This document shows positions 32,740 through 44,381 of a stretch of DNA of 64,000 nt, piece by piece. Both the position numbers and the translations under genes were made by a program. The DNA comes from Cycas panzhihuaensis. Taxonomy: Eukaryota > Cycadophyta. Numbering within the stretch: position 1 is the stretch's first letter; each line of letters opens with the position of its first letter. The notes beneath the pieces were generated by a model that saw nothing but the letters and a program-made list of their open reading frames with translations, did no database searches and had not been told where the DNA came from. Where the stretch lies: positions 176,335,741-176,399,740 of the forward strand of contig CM041465.1 of NCBI GenBank assembly GCA_023213395.1. Direction: 5' to 3'.

Positions 32740-33900
32740 ATGTATTCACAGGTTCAAGCAAAATGTGAACTACATTCAAAAAAGGAATGAAAATTGGGAT
32801 ATGTGGTTTATTGGTGTCATAGATACTATAAAGTATGAATGTCTATGGAGAGATCACTTGCAACCTATACCATCTATTGTAGCTATAACTACCACAATTG
32901 CTTCAAGAGGAGGTGCTCCAACTGCTCCTAATGAAGCTGCAACTAAATGCCAATGGGAACTTGATGATGATAAAATCCGTGTAGGGATACTATTTGTCAC
33001 TAATTATTCTCTTCATAATCTCATTAATGAAGCTGTATAAGATATAGCATGGGAAGTTCTTAAGAAGAACTTTGACACTAAATTAGACTTAGAATTTGTT
33101 CACTTAGTGCTGAAGATGAACAAATTAAAAAATGTTGAAAGGACATGCAAGTGAGACAATCAAACTCCTGTGTCCAATCAAGCAAGCCATTAATAAATAT
33201 TTTAAAACTTAATACATTACATAGGATTTCTTGATTCAATCATATCTCCATATCCTAGATTATAAAAATCTATTAGGAAGTCTTCAATCTAGTGGCAATT
33301 TGAAGACCCTAAACTTTGAGGATCTTGCTGATAAGTTTATTGAATTTGATAAGACCTTTGATACCAACTTCGTAACTACATCAGATCTAGTTGATGCTGC
33401 TTTTGAAGTGGAAGATCTTTGTTATACCAAAAATCAAGGTTAATACTCTCGTAGAGGTGGTAATTCCCATGGGAGAGGAAGAGGTAGACAACAAGGACAA
33501 TGTCCTCTTAGTCAATAGGCTCCTCAACTCTAACAAAAATAGTCTCAAGGCTAAATCCAAAATAATCAACCTAGACCTAGATCCAGTAATCAGAGACAAT
33601 CCAACCAGCCCAATATTTGGACTCAAAATCAAATAATTGTGTGTCAAAGGTGTAATAGAAAAGGACATTATGCCAAAAATTATAGAATTGCCACCAACAA
33701 ACTACCAAGTTATCAATAATGCCATGGTACACATAATGTTGATAATACTTCTTTTGAAGATGCTTTTGATGGAACGCAATTTGCTCATGCATATCTTCAA
33801 AGAATTGGGAGCACCTCATCAAATGTTGTTGATAGATCTACTAAGTATATTAAGGCTCATTGTGGTTATGCTTATTCACTTTTTCCTTCACCACTTGGAG
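32740..33900 (+). pseudogene. gag: Cop-1 gag with zinc knuckle (broken)
   Basis: Copia-type gag. The ATG at 32740 corresponds to the Cop-4 ATG at 53920, but a small indel right after it puts most of the protein one frame off. Landmarks: NENWDMWFIGV, ELDDDKIRVGILFVTNYSLHNLI (about 32958-33025), FVHLVLKMNKLK, LKTLNFEDLADKFIEFDKTF, an Arg/Gly-rich stretch (about 33460-33490), and a zinc knuckle C-x2-C-x4-H-x4-Y at 33642-33683 whose last Cys is Tyr, as it also is in Cop-4. Several stops (for example at about 33038 and 33440). Confidence 0.85.
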
Positions 33901-34136
33901 TTGCAAATAGTGCCACCTCAAATACTTCATCATGGATCATGGATACTAGAGCAATACAACACATGACTTGTCATCACCAATTCTTTCAAGATTTTGACTT
34001 TGAAGTTCGTGGTGTTGTACATATAGTTGACAAATCATCTCAACCAGTCGAAGGACTTGGAACTGTTTGCCTGAAACTCCCAGGCCTTCCAGATTTTACA
34101 CTTGTTGATGTTTTATATATTCCTGCTCTGAAGTAG
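33901..34136 (+). pseudogene. pro: Cop-1 protease (broken)
   Basis: Reads WIMDTRAIQHMT from about 33933, the copia protease signature W-I-L-D-S-G-A-S-x-H-M-T. The active-site Gly is Arg (GGA to AGA at 33948-33950), which should inactivate it. Cop-4 keeps MDTGA here. The frame then continues through VEGLGTVCLKLPGL and LVDVLYIPALK to a stop at about 34135. Confidence 0.85.
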
Positions 34137-35600
34137 AATATGTTCTTCTTATCTACCCTTATCTCTCGTGGATTTGATTTGAATGTAACTGCAAACAATC
34201 AAACTCTCTGTGTCATTCACCCTTCTTCAAATGCTGTGGTTATGACCGAAATTCTTGATGGCAAACTTTTTTGCCTAACTGGCTCACCATCCTCTAAAGC
34301 CAACTATATTAATGATGACTGTACTTTTACCACAACTCTAACTCCTTAAAATTTATCCCAAGCAGCCCTATGGCATGCTCATATGGGCCATATCAAAATT
34401 GATTGTTTAAGAGAACTACAAGCCACTCTTCCTGGTTTGCCTAGGCTCTCCTCTAAGCCCTTTAAATGTGAAGCATGTATTATTGCCATATCTCAAAGAC
34501 AACCCTTTCCTCATAATTAGTGGAAATCTAGCCAACCTTTGCAGCTTGTACACTCAAATATATGCAGTCCTATACCCATCCCTTCTCTCAAACAAAAGTG
34601 GTACTATATTACTTTTATTGATGATTTTACCAAGAAAGTATAGGCTGCTTTTCTTGCAAAGAAAGATGAAGCTTTTTCTATGTTTCAAGCTTTCAAGGCC
34701 TGCATGGAAAATGAATTTGGATTCAAGATCAAAATACTCAGGTCTGACAATGGTGGTGAGTACATATCTAATGAGTTTGAATCGTGCCTACGTCAACATG
34801 GAATCAAACATTAGACCATTGTTGTAGGTACTCCCCAATAAAATAGAGTTGTCGAGCACATGAAGAGGACCATCATGAATATGGCCTATGCTATGTTGGT
34901 ATATAAGAATGTCCCTATCTATCTTTGGGCTGAGGCCATATGGATTGTTGTATATTACATCAATACTATTAGTCCCTCCAAGGTCAGCCCCTCTCCACAT
35001 GAAATATGGTATAGACAAACCACCTCTATCTTCCACTTCAAAATTTTTGGCTTTACTTGTTATGCTCATATTCTAGAGGAACATAGAAATAAGCTCCAAG
35101 ATAGAGCCATCAAAGGCATCTTTATCAGATACCCTATGGACAAAAAGGAATATAAGGTTTTCATACCTTCACATCGTAAAATCATCATCACTAGAGATGT
35201 TATCTTTGAAAAGACTGAAGATCAATTACTCAGACTTGACTCTAAGATGCCTTCATACTGATTTAATGATGCTATTAAATTTGATGTCTAGATTCTAAAA
35301 TTTAGGGGGGAAGATACTGAACAGTTGCTCAAAATCTTGGAATCTAATAATAGAGCCTTAGAGGATACAAGCTGTGATTCTCAGCCAATGTGTACACATC
35401 TAGCACTATCATTTGTGAATAACCAAGTTGACAAAGGCAAAGCCATAGCAGAAGTATCATCTTCTCCAACATCTGTGGCTAGCCCATCTTCTCCAGCATC
35501 ATCAACTTCCTCCATGTCAAACATTTCACATGATCCTTTTCAGGATCAAAATGAAGACCAAGAGGCTGTGGAAATAAAAACCTCATTCCTAACTTAAGGT
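34137..35600 (+). pseudogene. int: Cop-1 integrase with pre-integrase domain (broken)
   Basis: Cuts host DNA and joins cDNA ends. The pre-integrase domain with HHCC-type ligands: ALWHAHMGHIKIDCL (about 34365-34410) and CEAC (about 34470). Core: FIDDFTKK (about 34618), RSDNGGEY (second Asp at 34746-34748) and VVEHMKRTIMNMA (Glu about 34850). C-terminal landmarks: LWAEAIWIVVYYINT, FKIFGFTCYAHI, KGIFIRYPMDKKEYKVF and RDVIF. A Ser-rich linker (35420-35560) leads to RT. Stops at about 34348, 34518, 34640, 34815, 34840, 35260 and 35290. Confidence 0.88.
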
Positions 35601-36640
35601 TTTCGTGAAGCCTACTAGCTACACAAGGATATGCGACCATATGAGGTAGGCAAAACTGGCACTAGAAGTGCCCATAGAGCAATGATGCATGAATCACTTT
35701 CTGTTGAGCTTGAACCAATAGAATTGTACCTTTCTCTTAACGAAGAGCCCTTAACATACCAAGAAGCTATAAATCATGCAGCTTAGAGAAATTCTATATA
35801 TGAAGAGTACCAATCTCTTATTAAGAATGGTACATGGGAGTTTGTTGATCTACCACTTAGAGGAAAGGTAGTTCAAAATAAATGGGTGTTCAAAAATAAG
35901 TACAGATTAGATAGCACCTTAGAAAAACACAAGGCGAGGCTGATAACAAAAGGATTCACGCAAAGGGAAGGCATCAACTACACTAAAATCTTTGCTCCTA
36001 TATCCAAGTGGCCTACAATCAGAACTCTTATAACCTTGGCTACTCAAAAAGGTTGGAAAATCCACCAACTCAATGTTAAGATTGCATTTCTCAATGGGGA
36101 CCTTAAAGAAGAAATTTACAAGGCTCAGTTAGAAGGATACAAGATTGTCGGTCAGGAGAATAAGGTTTGCAGGCTTAAAAAGTCCTTGTATAGCCTAAAG
36201 CAAGCCCCTCGTGCTTGGTTTACTAAGTTGTCTGAAAGAATGAGGCAACTTGGATATGAGGTTTATGACTATCAAGATATTGATGCAATATTATTCATCA
36301 AGCGCAAAAATGATAAAGTCACTTACCTCTTAATCTTTGTGGATGACATGTTAATAATAGGAAATAGTGAACAAGCAATCATCTAGCTGAAGAAGGACCT
36401 TCCTAAAACTTTTGAATTATCTGAACTCGGGTTAATGAAATATTACTTGGGAATTGAAGTAACTCAAAAGAATGGCAAAATCTTTCTCTCCTAAGAAAAA
36501 TATATCAGCGATCTTCTGACAATGTTTCAATTAGAAGGTGCTCAACCAGTGGATACACCTATGGATCCTAATATTAAACTCTTAGTTGATGGTGACATTA
36601 GGGAGGTAGATGCAATACTTTATAGGTAACTTGTAGGTAG
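35601..36640 (+). pseudogene. rt: Cop-1 reverse transcriptase (broken)
   Basis: Copia-type RT, longest open stretch 35886-36386. In order: EEYQSLIKNGTWEFVDLP (about 35800-35860), VQNKWVFKNKYRLD, KARLITKGFTQREGINY, HQLNVKIAFLNGDLKEEIY (where copia RTs read Q-M-D-V-K-T-A-F-L-N-G), SLKQAPRAWF, and the catalytic FVDDM (36336-36350). After that SELGLMKYYLGIEV. A TAG at about 36384 and others near 35785 and 36495 break it. Confidence 0.9.
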
Positions 36641-37291
36641 TCTCATCTATACTACCAACACAAGCCCAGATATTACACATTCTATTATCATTCTTGCAAG
36701 ATTCATGATAAATCCTAAGCAAAATCATTGGCAAGCTATAATACGAGTGTTGAGTTACCTAAAGACGAAGAACAAATATGGTTTGTTATATGAACCTAAT
36801 ATAGAATTTAAACTTTATGAATACATAGACTTAGACTTTACTAGAGATAAAGACATAGGAAGATCTATGCCTAGATATATAACATTTCTTGGAATAGCAC
36901 CAATATTATGGAGATCGAGATGGTAGAAGATAGTTATAGACTCAACCACTGAAACTAAGTATATTGCTACTTCTAAGACAAGAAAGGAGGTGATATGGCT
37001 TAGAAAATTATTGAATACATTAAATTCCACCCAAACAAGTTCTACTAGCTTACATATTGATATACAATCTATAATCCAGATGGCTAAAAATCATATATTT
37101 CATGATCGTACCAAATATATAAGTACGAAAGTCCACAGGATTAGAGAATTAGTTCATGATGGCATAATTCAACTTGAGTACTGCCCCATAGCAGATCAAG
37201 TAGCTGATATCTTCACCAAACCATTAAAGAGGGTGAAGTTTAAATAGTTCCAAAGGCAACTTGGCCTTAGGGCCTCCATCTCTGACTGATT
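36641..37291 (+). pseudogene. rh: Cop-1 RNase H and pol C-terminus (broken)
   Basis: Copia RNase H. The tether part reads PDITHSIIILARFMINPKQNHW and LSYLKTKNKYGLLY. The catalytic strand is YIDLDFTRDKDIGRS (YTDSDW is usual). Then TETKYIATSKTRKEVIWLRKLL (A-E-Y expected, so the Glu is Lys), IDIQSIIQMAKN and HIRE-type ending with DIFTKPLKRVKF, the conserved copia pol end. The final shared tail is LGLRASISD and a stop at about 37289. Confidence 0.88.
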
Positions 37292-37721
37292 AAAGGAGAT
37301 GACAATAGGACCATCATACTATGTCTCATTCATGAAAACCCCTTATGGGCGCAGAAAGACAAGAGTAAGTCTCTGCTCTATCCCATTCGTGAAAATCCCT
37401 TATAGGTACAAAAGGATAAGGGTTGTATTATTTTGGAAAATTAGGACCTGTGAAAACTCGAAAGGGCATGGGGGATGACTAAATTGTATATGGAGACTCA
37501 ATAGATTTCAGCTACAAAATTCATTGTACTAATTGGCTATCTGGTTTCATTTAAAGAGCCACCTGAGCCAGATTAATAGATTAGAAAATTTGTGGGTTTT
37601 CTTCCCCATGAGGGTTTCCCACAAAAGTGTCATAGTAGTTTAATTTGTAAGAGGCTCAAATGAAGATCTCACATGATGGAATAAAATGGATGAAATGACC
37701 TTCTACCATTAAGGGAGAGAT
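37292..37721 (+). other. Cop-1 3' untranslated region and polypurine tract
   Basis: Contains two imperfect units of about 62 bases (about 37321-37440) built on 'CATTC(A/G)TGAAAA(C/T)CCCTTAT' then 'GGATAAG/AAGACAAGAG'. The same pair is in Cop-3 (41190-41290) and Cop-4 (minus, about 49340-49220). The tract TTAAGGGAGAGAT (37709-37721) precedes the LTR; Cop-4 and Cop-3 have the stronger TTAAGGGGGAGAT. Confidence 0.8.
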
Positions 37722-38019
37722 TGAAAATAGTTAATGTTATAAGGTCATTACATTAGTTGATTATTTCGAAAAAGGGTCTTAAGTGAACTTTAAATTAGAT
37801 CACTTAATTGAAATACACTTTCATGTGCATTATATGTAATTTCATTTCACCAAACTCTAATGCTCTCTCTCTCAATACAAAAGTAAAAACTCAATGGAGG
37901 AGATTCATTCTTACCTCCCCATTTTGTGAGAGCTACTTTCTTTCTCTTAAGTCTCTCTTGCTTCCATGTTTACCTTTGTATTTAGTGTATGGAGATGAAT
38001 GATAGATCCACTCTTTTCA
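37722..38019 (+). repeat. Copia LTR shared between Cop-1 and Cop-2 (298 bp)
   Basis: TGAAAA...CTTTTCA. It is the 3' LTR of Cop-1 and, because a primer site and leader follow directly, also the 5' LTR of Cop-2. The TATA box seen as TATAAAAG in Cop-3 and Cop-4 is TACAAAAG here (about 37880). Confidence 0.92.
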
Positions 38020-39691
38020 TATAGTATCAGATCTTGCTTCTTTCATATTCCTCGCTTACACTTGTAATAGAGCCATCACTTCCTTCTCCTTCACAATCCA
38101 TATGGTGAAGGAGATTGTGAAAGTGAATTTAGAAATATTTTCAAGTTATTATGATAGCATATTTTATATTGTTTACTTTTTCTTTCTATTTTGCAGGTTT
38201 GGAAGTATAATACAAGGAATTGTAAGGCCCAAGGATTATAATCCTTTGGTGGCCATTCATGCTATCTCATTCTTCCTTTTCTTTTCCCTTTTTTGTCCAT
38301 TTCACAAGGGGAAATGTTGCTAAAAATTTTTTAGCATTTAGAAGAATAATTGTAAGGGGAGGTTTTACCCATTCCTTTTAAAAAATTTTGAGCCATTTAA
38401 AATATCCATCATTGCATGCTCCCACCTTGGCCATATTGGGATCTTAGTGATAAAAAAATGATGGAAAATTTATATAGTATCATTTGTTAATGAGATATTA
38501 ACAAGTTAAAATTTTTGTAGAAATATAATTTGATTACTAAAATTCATAGGTCTATAAAATCTTCTACAGAGCTCCAATTGAAGTGATTCTAATTTTGAAA
38601 GATGAGGCTATGAGTCTAATTTCTAGCATAAAAATCAGAACCTAATTTGGATGTCGTATGAGGAAGTTATTGTTATTTTAGTGAACAGTAGTTATTTTTA
38701 GTAAGAATTCTAGAAAATTATAATTTCCTAACTTTGCGGGGCTGTCAAAATCTTTCTAGAACTCATTTGGGCCTGATTCTACTTCTTGAAGATGAAGCTC
38801 TGAGTTTAGTTTGTAGCACAAAAACTAGGACTCCATTTTCACATCGTGGGAGAAAGTTATTGCTGATTTAGTAAAGACTACTTTCTTTTGTATTAATAAA
38901 AAAAAAAATGAAGAAAATTTCTTCATTCTTTTTATAAGGCTTAAAAGCCATTTGTAAAAATGAGAAAAAAACACCTCGATTAAAGGAATATCTAGTGTCC
39001 TCACTCACTTATTAGGATTGCATTTCAACACTCTAAAATCATTTAAAGCAAGCACTCTAAAGACACTTCAAGCAAGCACTCCAAAATCACTCCAAGCAAG
39101 CATTCTATTTTCAGTTAAATGTACGTTTGATGCAATTCGATAATCTTTTCACTCTTCCTAAGAGGAATGCATCATGTATACTATTTTCCACCATTTTATA
39201 CTTATTCACACACTCACCAAGGTTGAGATACCTTGGTTGGTAGAATGTCATGCCATAGAGGTGTGGTTTTCAAGTTAGGACTGGACTAAACTAGAATATT
39301 GATGAGGTTTGGTTAGCCATACCATCGTGCCTCAATCACGGATCATCCTGATAACCAACTAGGAAAGCTAAAACTTGAATATAAGATTAAAATATACCCG
39401 ATCCAATATCTATCATAGCCATGGGTATGCACATACCACTCTTTAGCTGCTCATTGGTGAACTAGGTGAGGCTTGTGAGTACCTCAACTCCATTGTGACT
39501 GGATTTCATCGCCAAGCACAATTGCAGGTATCACGAGTGAAAGCCAACTTAATTCTACTAGAAGCCTAAGTATCCATTCAACAACCTCAACTATATGTTA
39601 GACATAAGTTAGAGGTTATTAGGTTGATTACACATCCTACATTTGAGTTTCAAGTTGTGTAAACCTAGTAGATCAATATATAAGTTGAGTA
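38020..39691 (+). repeat. Cop-2 primer site and leader; coding region absent
   Basis: A decayed primer site TAGTATCAGATC (38022-38033), followed by a leader parallel to 127-1144 plus 31734-32360. Similarity to the leader ends about 39670, and from about 39692 the sequence matches the copia 3' untranslated region. All gag-pol (about 5 kb) is thus missing between them. This leader is uninterrupted, so it shows the empty site of Gyp-1. Confidence 0.85.
39029..39100 (+). repeat. 24-bp minisatellite in the copia leader (three units)
   Basis: Units 39029-39052, 39053-39076 and 39077-39100, each CACTC(T/C)AAA... ending in AAGCAAG, plus a partial fourth. In Cop-1 the equivalent array was the target of Gyp-1; Cop-4 has it at about 54880-54945. 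Confidence 0.85.
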
Positions 39692-40395
39692 TTGTGGGCG
39701 CAGAAGAATAAGAGTAAGTCTTTGCTCTATCCTCTTTGTGAAAACCCCATGTGGGCACAGAAGGATAAGGGTTGTACTTGTTTTAGAAAATTAGAACCTG
39801 TGACAACCCACAAAGGCATAGGGGATGACCAAACAGTATATGGAGACTTAGCAGATTAAGCTGTACATTTAAGTTGCTTAGTTATCAGGCTACATCAAAG
39901 AGCCACCTTAGCCATTTTGATTTATAAAAGGGGCTATAGATCTTAGAAAGTTCGTAGGTTTTTATTTCCCATGAGGGTTTTCCCACAAAAGTGTTATTTA
40001 GAATTTCAATGTAATAATGAGGCTCAAATGAAGGCCTCATAGAATAGATTTTTTGAAAATGACCTTCCACCATTAAGGGGGGATTGAAAGAGGTTAATGT
40101 ATTAAGGTTATTTATGTAGATTAATTATGTGACCTTAGGATATATTATTAGCATTAGTCTCTTAATGAAATGTATTTTATATGCATTTAGATGTAATTTC
40201 GGGTTCATGTCATTAGGCGGGAAAATCTTAACTCTAATACTCACCCTCAATAATAAAAGGTAAAATCTCAAGGAGGGAGTCATTATTCATTCTCACCTCT
40301 AAGCTTGCTCTCATATCTTGCTTCGTCTTCTTTTTCATTTTCCATTGCCATTGTGTGCATGTGAGTGATTTATCTCCTAGATCCATCCTTCCTTT
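39692..40395 (+). repeat. Copia 3' untranslated region and a divergent LTR
   Basis: 39692-40072 matches the copia 3' untranslated region. A polypurine tract TTAAGGGGGGAT (40073-40084) precedes an LTR-like segment from 40085 starting TGAAAGAGGTTAATG. Its core differs from the other LTRs: it carries extra words such as GACCTTAGGATATATTATTAG and GTCATTAGGCGGG, while still reading CATTTAGATGTAATTTC and CTCAATAATAAAAGG. It has no clear CTTTTCA end and runs into pol sequence at about 40396. Confidence 0.7.
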
Positions 40396-41586
40396 AAGAA
40401 GGTGCTCAACCAGTGGATACACCTATGGATCCTAATATTAAACTCTTAGTTGATGGTGATATTAGGGAGGCAGATGCAACACTCTACAGGTAACTTATAA
40501 GTAGTCTCATCTATACTACCAACACAAGGCTAGATATTACATACTCTATTGCCATTCTTGCAAGATTCATGACAAATCCTAAGCAAAATCATTAGCAAGC
40601 TATAATACGAATGTTGAAGTACCTAAAAACGACTAGCAAATATGGTTTATTGTATGAACCCAATGCAGAATTTAAACTTTATGTATACACAGACTCAGAC
40701 TTTACCAGAGATAAAGACATAGGAAGATCTATGTCTAGGTATGTAACATTTCTTGGAATAACACCAATATCATGGAGATCCAGAGAGGAGAAGATAGTTA
40801 TAGACTCAACCGCCGAAGTGTAGTATAGTACTACTTCTAAGATAAGCAAGGAGATGATATGGCTTAGAAAATTATTGAATACATTAAATACCACCCAAGC
40901 AAGTTCTACTAGGTTACATGTAGATAATCAATCTATAATCCAGATGGCTAAAACTCTTATATTTCATGATCATACCAAACATATAAGTACAAAAGTCCAC
41001 ATGATTAGAGAACTAGTTCATGATGGCATAATTCAACTTGAGTACTACCCCACAACAGATCAGATGGATGACATCTTCACCAAACCACTAAAGAGGGTGA
41101 AGTTTGAATAGTTTCGAAAGCAACTCGGCCTTAGGGCCTCCATCTCCGACTGATTGAAAGAGATGAAAATAGGACCATCATACTCTGTCTCATTCATGAA
41201 AACCCCTTGTGGGCGCAGAAGGACAAGAGTAAGTCTCTGCTCTATCCCATTCATGAAAACCCCTTGTGGGCATGAAAGAATAAGGGTTGTATCATTTTAG
41301 AAAATCAGAACCTGTGAAAACCCAAAAGGGCATAGGGGATGACCAAATGGTATATGGAGACTCAGTAGATTTCCACTATAAAATTCTTTGTACTGATTGG
41401 CTATCTGGCTTTATTTAAAGAGCCGCTTGAGCTAGGTTAGTAGATTAGAAAATTTGTGGGTTTTCTTCCCCATGAGGGTTTTCTACAAAAGTGTCATAGT
41501 AGTTTGCTTTGTAAGAGGCTCAAATGAATACCTCATAAGATAGAATAAAATAAGATGAAATGACCTTCTACTATTAAGGGGGAGAT
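40396..41586 (+). pseudogene. rh: Cop-3: copia RT end, RNase H and 3' untranslated region (truncated)
   Basis: Begins abruptly inside pol at GAAGGTGCTCAACCAGTGG, equal to Cop-1 from about 36534, so gag, PR, INT and most of RT are missing. RNase H landmarks are better kept than in Cop-1: YTDSDFTRDKDIGRS (about 40685-40730), VDNQSIIQMAK (about 40921) and DIFTKPLKRVKF (about 41070-41105). A stop replaces the A-E-Y tyrosine/glutamate segment near 40821. The 3' untranslated pair of 62-base units and the polypurine tract TTAAGGGGGAGAT (41574-41586) follow. Confidence 0.88.
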
Positions 41587-41884
41587 TGAAAAGGGTTAAT
41601 ATCACAAGGTCATTACATTAGTTGATTATTTCAAAAAAGGGTCTTAAGTGAACTTTAAATTAGACCACTTAAGTGAAATGCACTTTCATGTGCATTATGT
41701 GTAATTTCATTTCACCTAACTCTAATGCTCCCTCTCTCAATATAAAAGTAAAAACTCAATGGAGGAGATTCATTCTTACCTTTCCATTTTGTGAGAGCTA
41801 CTTTCTTTCTCTCAAGTCTCTCTTGCTCCCATGTTTGCCTTTGTGTTTAGTGTGTGGAGTTGAAGGATAGATCTACTCTTTTCA
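41587..41884 (+). repeat. Cop-3 3' LTR (298 bp)
   Basis: TGAAAAGGG...CTTTTCA, highly similar to 37722-38019. TATA box TATAAAAG at 41741-41748. The right flank is AACCT (41885-41889). The matching left duplication lies outside the window if the whole Cop-1/2/3 block moved as one. Confidence 0.92.
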
Positions 41885-42482
41885 AACCTAGGGCTGATGC
41901 AGCCTTCTAAATCTGAGCTTTGACCATTAATAAGTTTACTATCACCATTAAACTTGAATCTAGATTGGTGACAATTGTACAAACAATTCTTTTATGACAC
42001 TGCAAATATATTTATAGTACTACATAATACTTTGTAGTACTACTAATGTGAATAAAAATCAAAGTAGTATGGAAATCAATTCTATTTTTTTACCAACTTT
42101 TCCTCATGTAGTTAAGTAAACTCACTAATAACAAGTCTGATAGACATAAATCAATTAGCATTGGGTGAGAACAGAGTGGAAATGAGGACAAATAAGAAAA
42201 AAAGATAATAAACAATGAAGGGAACAAGCTACAAGTGGCTAAGGAGTAACCTTTTCCAACCTGAGAAAACCAATGGGTAGAGGTCAGAGCTATGGACTAG
42301 TGTCATGGTTATCATTGTTATGCAAAAAGGGAGATGAACTAACCAACATGTAAGACAACAAGTATGCACCAACCATATAACCTAAAATATAAATTAATAA
42401 AGAGTGAGGTAGGGTGGAAACATACTTGAACTTACCTTACTTGGTCGAGTGTCCAAATTGAATTCCTAAAATTTGGTAAACA
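41885..42482 (-). repeat. Gyp-3 3' LTR fragment
   Basis: On the minus strand it starts TGTTTACCAAATTTTAGGAATTC, parallel to TGTTTCCCAGCTTCTGGGAATGG of Gyp-2, and shares the words ATGTTT(A/C)..CACC and TAAG(T)TTAAG nearby. Only 598 bp are present before Cop-3 begins, whereas its relatives have 2.6 kb, so the copia block probably inserted within this LTR. Similarity beyond the tip is weak. Confidence 0.5.
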
Positions 42483-43434
42483 CTGCTTCCTTAATAGTAG
42501 AACCTCTTTAATCTAAAGTTAGAAGATGGTGAATACTACTAACACAAATGTTGTGATATGTAAAATAATAAAAATCAAATACATGTGAATCACATGGGTT
42601 AGTGGCAACCATAATGGCACCTTATTAGTAGTGAACTAGAGGGGGGGTTACCCTTAGTTTAGCCTCTTAGGGAACTTCGGATAGAGATGCACAATCTAGA
42701 TGGGGTGATGAGCTAGTGATAAGATCAATCCTAAGGTTTATGGCAATAAATCCTAAGTGTGCATAAATAGGAATATCAAACAATGGAGGGGGTGCCCTTA
42801 TGGTAGGACAAGTTAGGTAGTATGGCCTAAGTAAGGCTTGGAAGCCTAAATCCCCTTGAATACACAAGGAAATACCTCAAATATCTAAGGGGAAGAAAGG
42901 CTCAATGAGCCAAGGTTGGTCACCATAGTTTTACCTCATTAGTTACATGTTTTGGAGGTTAGATTTTTTTTAATTTTTTTGATATTTTATAAATTTTTAA
43001 ATTTTGTTGTATTATAATTTTTTAGATTTTTTATTGATTTATATTTTTTTATTATTTTTAATACTTTCTTATTTTTTTTATTATTTTTTGGGTTTTTTTT
43101 GAAATAAGGGTTGCACAAAAAATATATATAAATAAAAGAAAGGACGATAAAATAAGAAGATCAAGGATAAAGAATATGAAGGAGTAGTGCTACCTATGAG
43201 ATCCATATCCTAGTCTAATATATACAAATATACATGGTAGTTTACCCTTCTTTCAGAGCATAATGGTAGTTTAGGCTCTCATTGAAGCATATGGGAAGAT
43301 TTAACAGCATGGCTTAGCTTCTAAAAGGGGCTAAAGATGCTGAGGGTTATCATCATAGTTTAATCTCTTTAGTGAGTGCCCCTTAGAGGTGAGATTAGGG
43401 GGGATTGCCCCCTAAGTAAGTGTCTTAATGGTTG
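42483..43434 (-). other. Gyp-3 3' region, with T-rich tract
   Basis: A degraded polypurine tract (minus CTATTAAGGAAGCAG, next to 42482) and the GAGGTTCTACT word agree with Gyp-2 16338-16410. A TTTTTATT-rich tract lies at 42966-43120. Several copies of a 'TAGTTTA(G/A)(G/T)CTC' word occur (42655, 42930, 43250, 43352). No frame is recognisable. Confidence 0.5.
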
Positions 43435-43870
43435 GCCCAATGGGCTAAAGGAGAGTCATCCACTAGAGGTAAATGACACTCTAAGATGAAGTTTACTAAC
43501 CTATCAACTTCAGTGTTAAGTCCACTAGGAATGTAATGGATATTAGCTAAAGAGAATTGGGCCAAGAGGGACCTAACAAATATGACTAAAGACCTCAATT
43601 ATAGGTAAAGGATCTAATAAACTTGGGTAAGTTGGGATATGACAATATGGGAGTCACAACATAAAAGGATAGAGCCATGGTGGAAGCAGAGTACATTAAT
43701 TAAGGCCTCTATAATGGTGGTATACTCGACTTTATTATTAGTAGATTTAGGTAGGTAAACTCTACATCAAACCAAGGTATGCCTAAGGTGATCTCGAATG
43801 ATCTAAGCTATAGTAGAAGGCCCCAAATTTCCATAGATACCCCCATTAATATGGATGATCAATGCCATAG
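43435..43870 (-). pseudogene. Gyp-3 RNase H-like remnant
   Basis: Nucleotide match to Gyp-2 16770-17130 and Gyp-1 11560-11930: landmarks equivalent to NNEAEY, HFHHGSI, VSHLTQVY and DIQHIP can be followed with frameshifts (for example around 43720-43745 and 43530-43560). Upstream sequence parallels the unrecognised N-terminal part of the frame. Heavily broken. Confidence 0.65.
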
Positions 43871-44333
43871 GGATATGAAATGACAACTCAAGATATGGTC
43901 ACTAAATAATGGGAAATGGAAGAAATCAATGAATGACAAAATGGGCTTAGACTAACATGTAAATTTGACTAGAACGATGAAACATTCTTAATCTTTAGGA
44001 AAGACCATAGGCCAAAATCATAAAACTCCTCTAAAATCCACATGGGGCAATAGTCATGCTAAGTGGGTTTTGATCATGATTAAGATCATAGTGAGTCCAG
44101 ACAACCAAATCTGAATGTCCCAAAATAGCATGCTCATTTGGACCCAAACTACAAATCATAGGTGGGGATAAAATTGGCATGTGACTTGCCCCAAATGCTA
44201 AGAAGATGATGGCAAATATCCCACCCTTGAAGCATACGCTTATTTTATACCTTTTTTTTTTCTTTTTTTTTTGTGGGTGTCTCTTTTGGATTTCTTCCTC
44301 TTTTTCTCTTTTCTTTTTGGGTAGATTTAAGAG

Positions 44334-44381
<48 letters not shown>

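Larger units (their letters stand above)
1..38019 (+). mobile_element. Cop-1: Ty1/copia LTR retrotransposon, interrupted by Gyp-1
   Basis: A plus-strand copia element that enters the window inside its 5' LTR and ends with the LTR at 37722-38019. Its parts in order are: LTR end (1-112), tRNA-Met primer site (115-126), leader (127-1144, resuming 31734-32739), gag, protease, integrase, reverse transcriptase, RNase H (to 37291), polypurine tract and 3' LTR. The gag-PR-INT-RT-RH order is diagnostic of Ty1/copia. The leader is split by Gyp-1 (1145-31728). The boundaries are confirmed by alignment with the uninterrupted leaders of Cop-2 (38020-39670) and Cop-4 (minus strand). Many in-frame stops make it non-autonomous now. 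Confidence 0.9.

Noticed and set aside
39029-39100. CRISPR-like regular repeat
   Set aside because: Three directly adjoining 24-base units without spacers in a plant element leader: a minisatellite.
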